From assembly GCF_000473105.1 (NCBI RefSeq), contig NZ_KI421498.1, positions 124,001-188,000 on the forward strand: DNA of 64,000 nucleotides, given 5' to 3'. Numbering within the stretch: the first letter of the stretch is position 1; each line of letters opens with the position of its first letter. This document shows positions 27,498 to 34,668 of this stretch, one piece after another. The notes beneath the pieces are model-generated. The model was not told the DNA's origin, searched no databases, and was given only the letters and a program-made list of their open reading frames with translations. This DNA comes from Phaeobacter inhibens DSM 16374. GTDB taxonomy: Bacteria > Pseudomonadota > Alphaproteobacteria > Rhodobacterales > Rhodobacteraceae. A program made the translations under genes and the position numbers.

Positions 27498-27851
27498 ATG
27501 ACTTATCCCGAATGGCTGAAACCCGGCGTTTACGGTGCCTTGATTGGCGCGGTTTCTATTACTATTGCCGGTTTTTCCTGGGGCGGCTGGGTGACAGGAG
27601 GTCATGCAGAGGCAATGGCAAGCACCAGATCCCATGACGAACTGATTGCAGCCTTGGTGCCAGTGTGCGTCAACATGGCCAAGACAGACACCGACCGGAT
27701 CGCCAAGCTGGCGTCAATCCAGGAAACGATGTCCTTCAAACGCCGGGACGCGGTTATTGCAACGGGCTGGGCAACAGTTCCGGGCGCTGAAACGCCAAAC
27801 CGTGATCTGGCGCAGGCTTGTCTGGCCGGGCTGGAATTAGATGCATCGTAA
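27498..27851 (+). CDS. Small single-helix membrane protein
   Basis: The 117-residue protein has a membrane helix near its N-terminus (YGALIGAVSITIAGFSWGGW) followed by a soluble helical domain with HDELIAALVPVCVNMAKTDT and DAVIATGWATVPGAETPNRD. The soluble part is likely periplasmic. AGGAGGATC before the ATG is a strong ribosome site. It lies 45 bases after the preceding small gene in the same direction, so probably the same transcript. Family unnamed. Confidence 0.75.
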   Translation: MTYPEWLKPGVYGALIGAVSITIAGFSWGGWVTGGHAEAMASTRSHDELIAALVPVCVNMAKTDTDRIAKLASIQETMSFKRRDAVIATGWATVPGAETPNRDLAQACLAGLELDAS

Positions 27852-27906
27852 TCTTCTTCCACCAATCCCGCGTCTTCGTGCCAACGCGGAGAACTTCAGC
27901 CGGGTG

Positions 27907-28596
27907 ATGGAATTACGACGTTTTCTGCACTCAACGATCAAACGCATTGTTGTGGTGTTCGGGCTGCTGGCAGCCTTCATTCAACCTGCATTCTCAGAGA
28001 CGGTTGCTCTTTCAGTGCCAGAGAATGCACATAAAAGCAGTTACGGCGATGGCTGGGAATGCAACCGGTCTTACCGGGCGGTCGGCAGCACCTGTATAGC
28101 TGTCGTCGTTCCGCAAAATGCCTACCCCACACACAGAAGCTATGGTCCCGGGTGGGAATGCTCACACGGGTTCATTGAGGCCGAAGGGGCGTCCTGTGCT
28201 AAAGTCTTTGTGCCCGAAGGCGGGTATCTTGCCCCCTCAGGAACTCGGTGGAACTGCCTGCGCGGGTATAGAAAGATTGACGATTTCTGCCAGAAAATAG
28301 TTCTGCCGCCTGACGCCTATCTGACCAACAGCACACACGGGCCAAGCTGGCTTTGCGACCGCGGTTTCGAAGCCAAAGGCGACGCCTGCGCTGTTATCGA
28401 AGTTCCAGAACACGCCTTCCTGAATGCATCGGCTTATGGTCAGCGGTGGACATGCGAGCGTGGCTACGCAGTGTCTGGTGACCACTGCACCCTGATTGAA
28501 CTGCCGGAAAATGCACATCTTGCCAGAACGGGTAACCGTTGGGAGTGCAACAAGAATTTTCAGCAGAAAAAAGGTCGCTGTGTTCTGAACAACTAG
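27907..28596 (+). CDS. Secreted cysteine-rich tandem-repeat protein
   Basis: A 229-residue protein with a signal peptide (RIVVVFGLLAAFIQPAFS, cleavage before ETVAL) and then six tandem repeats of about 31-36 residues filling the rest. Each repeat has the form V-x-VPENAHxxxxxYGxGWECxRGYxxxGxxC: a Pro-x-Asn-Ala turn, a conserved Trp, and two cysteines, twelve in all. Disulphide-bonded small modules are likely. The family is not named to my knowledge. I chose the ATG at 27907, which gives a normal signal peptide; the frame is open to 27841, overlapping the previous stop. The export and repeats suggest binding to a surface ligand or polymer, which is inference. Confidence 0.75.
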   Translation: MELRRFLHSTIKRIVVVFGLLAAFIQPAFSETVALSVPENAHKSSYGDGWECNRSYRAVGSTCIAVVVPQNAYPTHRSYGPGWECSHGFIEAEGASCAKVFVPEGGYLAPSGTRWNCLRGYRKIDDFCQKIVLPPDAYLTNSTHGPSWLCDRGFEAKGDACAVIEVPEHAFLNASAYGQRWTCERGYAVSGDHCTLIELPENAHLARTGNRWECNKNFQQKKGRCVLNN

Positions 28597-28687
28597 GCGT
28601 CACACCCCCGGCTGCCGACCTGGCAGCATCAATACCTGCGTCATGGACACCAACGCCCTGAGCGCGGGCCTCTCAGAAGGAAATTCC

Positions 28688-29878
28688 ATGGAAACCGCAG
28701 TCAAAGCGGAAAGGCCGGTATGGCAAAATGCCAGCGGTCCGCAACCACGATCATCTGAGCACTCTCAGGAACCTGGCAAATCTCCTGCGGCGCGCCCCCC
28801 AACCGCAATCGTGTATTGCGAAGGGAATTTCGCACGTGTCGACGGCAAGACAGCAAACGGGCTTGTCCGACACTCACAAGCCTATCGCATACTCTCGGTG
28901 GTCGACAGTGATCATGCAGGGGCTGACAGCGGGCAGATCCTTGATGGCACCCCGAACCACATACCAGTCTTTGGCGATCTTGAAACGGCAGTTACTCATG
29001 AGGCCGTCATTCCTGACACGCTGATCTATGGGATGGCTCCGTCAGACGGAAAACTGTCGGCAGATGACCGCCGTGTTGTGCTGGATGCAGTATCTTTGGG
29101 GATGAACATTGTCAGTGGGCTGCATGAATACCTCAGTGACGACGCGGAAATCGCCCTGGCAGCCAAATCGCGCAATGTCTCCCTGCGCGATATCCGCAAA
29201 CCCCGGAACAGCAAGGACATGCGTCTGTTTGACGGCAGTGTCGCGAAGGTGAAGGCAATCCGCATTGCTGTGCTGGGAACCGATTGTGCGATTGGGAAGC
29301 GGACGACGGCAACGCTTCTCGCACGTGAGCTGAATGCGCAGGGGATCAAGACGGTTCTGGTTGGCACCGGCCAGACCGGCCTGATGCAGGGGGCCAAATA
29401 CGGCGTGGCCATGGACGCGGTGCCGCCGCAATTCTGCTGCGGGGAACTTGAAGGGGCCATTGTCGCGGCATCCGAAGGTGAACAGCCTGATGTCATTCTG
29501 ATCGAGGGCCAGGGCGCACTCAGCCATCCGGCGTTCTGCACGTCGGCATTCATTCTACGCGGCAGCCAGCCCGACGCGGTGATCCTTCAGCACGCCCCCA
29601 AGCGGGCGCACCGTTGCGACTTTCCAAACATGGCGATGCCTGATCCCGCTGACGAGATCGCCTTGATTGAAGCCTTCGCGACCACAAAGGTGATCGGCGT
29701 GACACTCAATCACGAGGGGATGACGGACGTCGAAATCACTGCTGCGATCAAGGAACATGCCGGCAACCTGAGCCTTCCTGTCAGCGATGCCCTTAGCCGA
29801 CCTGCCGCGCATCTTGCCGAAATTGTCCTGTCGGCATACCCCCGGTTACGGCCGATGCCTGTTGCGGCAGCGCTATGA
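28688..29878 (+). CDS. DUF1611 protein, DgcN-like (D-glutamate N-acetyltransferase family)
   Basis: The 396-residue protein has an N-terminal Rossmann-like domain (AIVYCEGNFARVDGKTANGL) and a P-loop domain with GTDCAIGKRTTATLLARELN and DVILIEGQGALSHPAF, the DUF1611 layout. DgcN, the characterised member, works with the enolase-type DgcA in D-glutamate breakdown through N-acetyl-glutamate. Here the next gene is instead a PLP racemase-like enzyme, and its start overlaps this stop (ATGA). AAGGA seven bases before the ATG at 28688 decides the start over the ATG at 28643. The first 35 residues are low-complexity. The substrate is an inference. Confidence 0.8.
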   Translation: METAVKAERPVWQNASGPQPRSSEHSQEPGKSPAARPPTAIVYCEGNFARVDGKTANGLVRHSQAYRILSVVDSDHAGADSGQILDGTPNHIPVFGDLETAVTHEAVIPDTLIYGMAPSDGKLSADDRRVVLDAVSLGMNIVSGLHEYLSDDAEIALAAKSRNVSLRDIRKPRNSKDMRLFDGSVAKVKAIRIAVLGTDCAIGKRTTATLLARELNAQGIKTVLVGTGQTGLMQGAKYGVAMDAVPPQFCCGELEGAIVAASEGEQPDVILIEGQGALSHPAFCTSAFILRGSQPDAVILQHAPKRAHRCDFPNMAMPDPADEIALIEAFATTKVIGVTLNHEGMTDVEITAAIKEHAGNLSLPVSDALSRPAAHLAEIVLSAYPRLRPMPVAAAL

Positions 29879-30996
29879 CCGCACCGCGTATCAAAATTGA
29901 CCTGCACAAAATCCGCGACAACACGCGATGCCTTGTTGAGCGCCTGAAACCGCTCGGAATTACCGTCACAGGGGTCACAAAAGGCGTGTGCGGTCACCCT
30001 GGTGTTGCAAGGGCGATGCTGGACGGCGGTGCGATCGGATTGGCAGATGCGCGGCTTGCCAATGTAAGACGCATGCGCAAAGCAGGACTGACCTGTCCGA
30101 TCCTGATGATCCGGACCCCAATGCTGAGCCAGGCCGGGCAAATCGTCGAAACTTGTGAAGCAAGCTGCAATACAGAGACCAGCGTTATTGCAAAGCTTGC
30201 CGCTGCGGCCCTACGCAGAGGCATCAGTCACGAGATAATTCTGATGGTGGAAATGGGGGATGGGCGGGAAGGCATCATGCCCGAGGATCTGACCAACGCT
30301 GCCCTTCACGTCACCAGAACGCCGGGTGTGCTTCTCAAAGGTATTGGCGCAAATTTCGCCTGTCTGGCTGATGCAGCTCCCACATCTCAGGCGATGGCAG
30401 TACTTTCATCGCTCGCCGATGAAACCGAGGGGGCATGCGGCCCCTTCGTCGAAACAGTTTCCGGGGGCAGTTCCGCAAACTTGTCCTGGGCTCTTGATGG
30501 CGGGCCCGCAGACCGGATCAACAATTTGCGCATAGGAGAGGCCATCCTGCTGGGAACCGACCCTGTTTCGGGACACCTGATCAGCGGGCTTTATACAGAT
30601 GCTTTCACACTGTTGGCCGAGGTGATCGAGACAAAAATCAAATCAAAGCCGGTACCGCTGAAATTATCCGACCCGGCCCTCTCGGCGCTGAGCCTGGTGC
30701 CAGGCAACCATTGGACAACCCGTTCGATCCTGGCCCTCGGTCTGCAAGATACCGACGCTGCCGGGCTGACCTTTCCAGCGGCTGTTATCTTTGCCGGTGC
30801 GACCAGCGATCACATTGTGGTTGAGACGACCAATTGCCCCCTGCGTATCGGCAGCGAGATGTCGATGAAAATGAGCTACAGCGCCCTTGCGCGCGCCATG
30901 GAAGCCCCCGATGTTTCAAAGGTATTACACAGAAACAGACCATTGACAGAAGGTGCTGCCGGTAGCCGCAATGGTCGGATTACTGAGTTTTTTTGA
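29875..30996 (+). CDS. Alanine/ornithine racemase-like PLP enzyme (fold type III)
   Basis: This 373-residue protein starts PRIKIDLHKIRDNTRCLVER and GVTKGVCGHPGVARAML, the N-terminal barrel of the alanine-racemase superfamily, with the PLP lysine in VTKGVCG. The segments ADARLANVRRMRKAGL and EMGDGREGIMPEDL are closer to the ornithine racemase/YhfX subgroup than to Alr. The substrate is not certain; coupling to the DgcN-like gene suggests an acidic or N-acyl amino acid. Its ATG sits in the last four bases of that gene. Confidence 0.82.
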   Translation: MTAPRIKIDLHKIRDNTRCLVERLKPLGITVTGVTKGVCGHPGVARAMLDGGAIGLADARLANVRRMRKAGLTCPILMIRTPMLSQAGQIVETCEASCNTETSVIAKLAAAALRRGISHEIILMVEMGDGREGIMPEDLTNAALHVTRTPGVLLKGIGANFACLADAAPTSQAMAVLSSLADETEGACGPFVETVSGGSSANLSWALDGGPADRINNLRIGEAILLGTDPVSGHLISGLYTDAFTLLAEVIETKIKSKPVPLKLSDPALSALSLVPGNHWTTRSILALGLQDTDAAGLTFPAAVIFAGATSDHIVVETTNCPLRIGSEMSMKMSYSALARAMEAPDVSKVLHRNRPLTEGAAGSRNGRITEFF

Positions 30997-31333
30997 TCCC
31001 AGCGTTTCCTTAACAGCGTTGTTTCAAACCGGCATCAGGAGCCTCCGTCTGTGGCGTTCCGTGGTAAATGATGCAGAGAATGCCTATATTATTGTAAATC
31101 GCGCATCTTTCCGTGCAGTGCCGCGCCGCTCGCATGAAAATGGCTCCGGCCGTCAGGCGATCGCAACATCTCTCTCAAAGACCGGATGGCTCATGTGGCG
31201 GCCTTCGGGTTCCATTCATAACCCCGGAAATGCCCAATCCTGCTGTTTGATGGTCAAGGAAACCGTCAAGCGGCGGAGACATGCACGCTATGGGCCGCGC
31301 AATAAAGTACAGCAGCAGAGGAGAGATAAATCA
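30997..31333. other. Gene-free stretch before the second paralogue
   Basis: No gene supported; the frame in phase with the following gene is open here but unlike protein. Probably holds the promoter for the gene at 31334. An AT-rich patch near 31080-31100 (cctatattattgtaaat) is the best promoter-like region. Confidence 0.35.
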
Positions 31334-31744
31334 ATGGATCAGCTCAGCAGCAGGACCGTCGCAGTATTTTCGCGATCCTTCACCTTGCCGGGTTTTGATG
31401 AGGCACTCCCCGCTGGTGAGTATGATATTGAAACCGAATTATCCGCACCGCCTGACCTCTTGAATCCTCAGGCCTGGAAGGCTTCGGTTCTGGTGCATCT
31501 GCATCCCCGGAAATCACATCCTGGTCTGGCGAGGAGCTTGACCGTTTCGTTGGCGGATCTCGACAGCGCTCGGGCCAAAGACAAGCTTTCGGGAAAAGAG
31601 CTGTCGGCATTCCTTTTCGAGGAAATGCTTGCCGATCCGATGGTGCGCCTTGTTATGCAATCCGACGGTGTCTCCGAAGCTCAGATCCGGCACCTTTACT
31701 CTGGTTTGGGAATATCAGAGCCGGATGGCGAACAGCATGACTAG
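31334..31744 (+). CDS. Small protein, paralogue of the protein at 27174
   Basis: This 136-residue protein carries the same N-terminal core as the 27174 product (FSRSFTLPGFDEALPAGEYD, then ASVLVHLHPR), followed by an extra C-terminal part of about 55 residues with LSGKELSAFLFEEMLADPMV and ending in an acidic tail. GAGGAGAG lies about ten bases before the ATG at 31334. The frame is open upstream to 30953, but that part looks non-coding. Two related copies on each side of the DUF1611-racemase pair suggest duplication inside the block. Function unknown. Confidence 0.72.
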   Translation: MDQLSSRTVAVFSRSFTLPGFDEALPAGEYDIETELSAPPDLLNPQAWKASVLVHLHPRKSHPGLARSLTVSLADLDSARAKDKLSGKELSAFLFEEMLADPMVRLVMQSDGVSEAQIRHLYSGLGISEPDGEQHD

Positions 31745-31800
31745 CAGTTTGAGTACATGCGGCAAAAGGAGCGGCTCTGAATGATGGAGGTAGGCCAATC

Positions 31801-31995
31801 ATGACCAATACCGATCAAAATGAAGTATTCTTGGTTCCGGCCCGCGAAGACGTGCCGCGGGAGCGCCAGTGCCTGCGCTGCAACACCGCGTTCTGGAGCG
31901 AAGGGTTCGGTGAGCGGATCTGCCGACGCTGCAAAGCGTCGAATGCATGGCGCAACGCCGTTCCCGTAAGGTCCGGTTCACCCCGCCGTCACTGA
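31801..31995 (+). CDS. Small zinc-ribbon protein
   Basis: A 64-residue protein with a C4 zinc ribbon: C24-x2-C27 in RQCLRCNTAFWSEGFGERIC and C41-x2-C44 in RICRRCKAS. GGAGG eleven bases before the ATG is a strong ribosome site. The layout RxCLRCxxxFxSEGxGxRICxRCK recurs in small rhizobial proteins, from memory. It may bind nucleic acid or a protein; no function is known. It is the last gene of the accessory run. Confidence 0.75.
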   Translation: MTNTDQNEVFLVPAREDVPRERQCLRCNTAFWSEGFGERICRRCKASNAWRNAVPVRSGSPRRH

Positions 31996-32941
31996 ATGTT
32001 CCAGTTATTGACAGCCTCCTTATGCTTGCTTCGAGCTTTGTGGGAAAGGTGAAGGTCTGTTTCGACGAATTCGGGGCGACTATTGGGCGTTTGCTTTGGC
32101 TGCTACCGACATTGGTCCTAGGAGCGGGAGCGGCGGTTGAGTCCGGCCCATCCTTAGCAGGTCCGTGCTGCAGCGAAAGAACGGTCTGAAGTCCGCACCT
32201 CAGAGTGGCTTTGAATAGCCGGTCTCGCAACATCGGCCGCGACGCAGCGATGAACGTGCCGCGCCTGCAAGCGAATGCTGCGTCAGCAAACACTTGTAAC
32301 GACAATGGCAGCAATGTCCCGCACTGTATGAGTTCACCGGTTCCAAAACCTCGTAGTCGCAGCGAATGGCCGGACCGGCGGGCTGCGTCGCAGCAGAAAC
32401 CCTCGGCCAGTCGCATCAAACGGCTGAGTTTGCAAAAGGCGCTATCTGCGCATCTCTAACCTTCGAGCGGGGTGCAGCATCGTCCTGGCCAGCTGAGCTA
32501 GCCTGAAGGTCCGCTCTCGGGAAGTCTGGCGGGGATCCTTCGCGTCTGCAGCGAGGGCGTGGCAGGCCTCGTGCGAATGTCCGAATTGGGCTGCGAGCCG
32601 TCGTTACGGTTGATGTTCTGACTGCCGGGGGCTGCGTTTGGAGTTGCGGCTGGGTCGATCTCGCCCTCGTCATGTCTCCCAATCACCCGAGGGGAATCGC
32701 TGGATCTCACGGGGGAGCTGGGGCCGGGGGCATTAGATGGGGCTTTGGCGCGCCGGTTGGTGTGTGGCTGGTGGGTGGGGTGGGGCTTGGATCTGTTTTG
32801 GGCCTGTTTCGGGGGGCTTAGCGGCGCGATATCTTGTGGAAAAGCGGTGCTCAGGTGGGGTGCGGCGAAAAACCGGTTCCCCTGTCTGCGCGGTCTCGTT
32901 ATACGGAGCGTCGGTTTCAACCAGCATACAGAGGACCTGAG
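31996..32941. other. Gene-free stretch of about 945 bases
   Basis: The longest gap in the window. Open frames on both strands have shadow-like composition and no ribosome sites. It probably contains decayed sequence at the right border of the accessory block, and at its right end the promoter of purA. GAGGACCTGAG just before 32942 is the purA ribosome site. Confidence 0.45.
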
Positions 32942-34255
32942 ATGGCCAATGTCGTGGTAGTCGGCGCCCAGTGGGGTGACGAAGGTAAAGGCAAGATTGT
33001 CGATTGGCTCAGCGAGCGCGCTGATGTCATTGCGCGTTTTCAGGGCGGCCATAACGCCGGTCATACGCTGGTGATCGACAGCAAAGTCTACAAGCTGCAC
33101 GCGCTGCCCTCGGGTGTGGTGCGGGGCGGCAAGCTCTCGGTCATTGGCAATGGCGTGGTGCTGGATCCCTGGCACCTGATGAAAGAGATCGAGACCGTGC
33201 GCGCGCAGGGCGTGGACATCTCGCCTCAGACGCTGATGATTGCGGAGAACACGCCACTGATCCTGCCGCTGCATGGTGAGCTGGACCGGGCGCGGGAAGA
33301 GGCGGCCTCCAAGGGCACCAAGATCGGCACCACCGGTCGCGGCATTGGCCCGGCCTATGAGGACAAAGTGGGTCGCCGGGCGATCCGCGTGGCGGATCTG
33401 GCGGATGAGGCGACCCTGATTGCCCGCGTTGATCGTGCGCTGCAACACCATGATCCGCTGCGCAAGGGGCTGGGCATCGAAGCGGTGGATCGTGACGGGC
33501 TGATCGCACAGCTGAAAGAGATCTCCAAGGAGATCCTGCCTTTTGCCGCGCCGGTGTGGAAAGTGCTGAACGAAAAGCGCAAGGCGGGCAAGCGGATCCT
33601 GTTTGAGGGGGCGCAGGGCGCGCTTCTGGATATTGATTTCGGGACCTACCCGTTTGTGACCTCCTCCAACGTGATTGCCGGTCAGGCGGCAACCGGTGTG
33701 GGCATTGGTCCGGGCTCCATCGACTATGTGCTGGGCATCGTGAAGGCCTATACCACCCGTGTGGGCGAAGGCCCGTTCCCGACCGAGCTGCTGAATGCGG
33801 ATGGCACCCCGGATGCGGATGGCGAGCGTCTGGGTACGCGGGGTCATGAATTTGGCACCACCACCGGCCGTCAGCGCCGCTGTGGCTGGTTTGATGCCTG
33901 CCTTGTGCGCCAGACCTGTGCGACCTCTGGGATTACAGGTATTTCGTTGACCAAGCTGGACGTGTTGGATGGGTTTGAAACCCTGAAGATCTGTGTGGGC
34001 TACGATCTGGACGGGACCCGTCTGGACTATCTGCCCACTGCTGCTGACCAGCAGGCGCGCTGCACCCCCATCTATGAAGAGATGCCGGGCTGGAGCGAGA
34101 GCACCGAAGGTGCGCGCAGCTGGAACGATCTGCCGGCCAATGCCATCAAATACGTCAAGCGCGTGGAAGAGCTGATCGACTGTCCGGTTGCGCTGCTGTC
34201 CACCAGCCCGGAGCGGGACGACACCATTCTGGTGACCGATCCCTTTGCCGACTGA
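32942..34255 (+). CDS. purA: Adenylosuccinate synthetase
   Basis: The 437-residue protein begins [20 protein letters not shown], the P-loop of PurA, followed by [12 protein letters not shown] and [14 protein letters not shown]. It joins aspartate to IMP using GTP in the first step from IMP to AMP. The frame is open upstream of 32942, but GAGG seven bases before this ATG and the family start agree. Its stop overlaps the DUF2842 start (TGATG). Confidence 0.97.
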   Translation: MANVVVVGAQWGDEGKGKIVDWLSERADVIARFQGGHNAGHTLVIDSKVYKLHALPSGVVRGGKLSVIGNGVVLDPWHLMKEIETVRAQGVDISPQTLMIAENTPLILPLHGELDRAREEAASKGTKIGTTGRGIGPAYEDKVGRRAIRVADLADEATLIARVDRALQHHDPLRKGLGIEAVDRDGLIAQLKEISKEILPFAAPVWKVLNEKRKAGKRILFEGAQGALLDIDFGTYPFVTSSNVIAGQAATGVGIGPGSIDYVLGIVKAYTTRVGEGPFPTELLNADGTPDADGERLGTRGHEFGTTTGRQRRCGWFDACLVRQTCATSGITGISLTKLDVLDGFETLKICVGYDLDGTRLDYLPTAADQQARCTPIYEEMPGWSESTEGARSWNDLPANAIKYVKRVEELIDCPVALLSTSPERDDTILVTDPFAD

Positions 34256-34500
34256 TGTCTGACGAAAGTGGTCTGAGCTACAAGGCGCGGCGGCGCTGGG
34301 CCTTGGTGATCCTGTTGATCGGCATGCCGGTCTATATCGTGCTGGCGGTCAATGTGATCAGCTGGCTCGACCGGCCCTCGCTGCTGGTTGAGCTGATTGT
34401 CTATGTGCTGCTGGGGGTGTTGTGGATCCTGCCGTTCAAATTCGTCTTTCGCGGCGTCGGCAAGGCAGATCCCAATGACCCGGATCAGGATCAGGGTTGA
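34255..34500 (+). CDS. DUF2842 small membrane protein
   Basis: An 81-residue protein with two membrane helices (WALVILLIGMPVYIVLAVNV and LLVELIVYVLLGVLWILPFK), a basic N-terminus and an acidic C-terminus. It matches the alphaproteobacterial DUF2842 family. It overlaps the purA stop by one base (TGATG), so it is translationally coupled. Function is unknown. A terminator follows at 34617. Confidence 0.85.
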   Translation: MSDESGLSYKARRRWALVILLIGMPVYIVLAVNVISWLDRPSLLVELIVYVLLGVLWILPFKFVFRGVGKADPNDPDQDQG

Positions 34501-34616
34501 GTTGGTGATGTCGCCGGGCAAGGGGCGCTGCCCCTCTTGACCTCGCGGTCAATTCACCCCGGAGTATTTCTGGAAAGATGACGGGCGGCTTGTCCTGAAC
34601 ATCTTGCCCTAGACAG

Positions 34617-34645
34617 AAAAAGGCGGCCTTTGGGGGCCGCCTTTT
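34617..34645. terminator. Bidirectional intrinsic terminator
   Basis: AGGCGGCC (34621-34628) pairs with GGCCGCCT (34635-34642), with an A-run before and TTTT after. It ends the purA-DUF2842 transcript and also lies after the convergent gene at 34669. Confidence 0.85.
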
Positions 34646-34668
34646 GTGTGTTGCACGGGGGTCAGAGG

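Noticed and set aside
31799-32419. Minus-strand frame of 206 codons
   Set aside because: It covers the zinc-ribbon gene on the other strand, which has a strong ribosome site; the rest is non-protein-like.
32498-33847. Long minus-strand frame opposite purA
   Set aside because: It lies antisense to purA, which has full family motifs and a good ribosome site; the product is His/Gln/Arg-rich shadow sequence.
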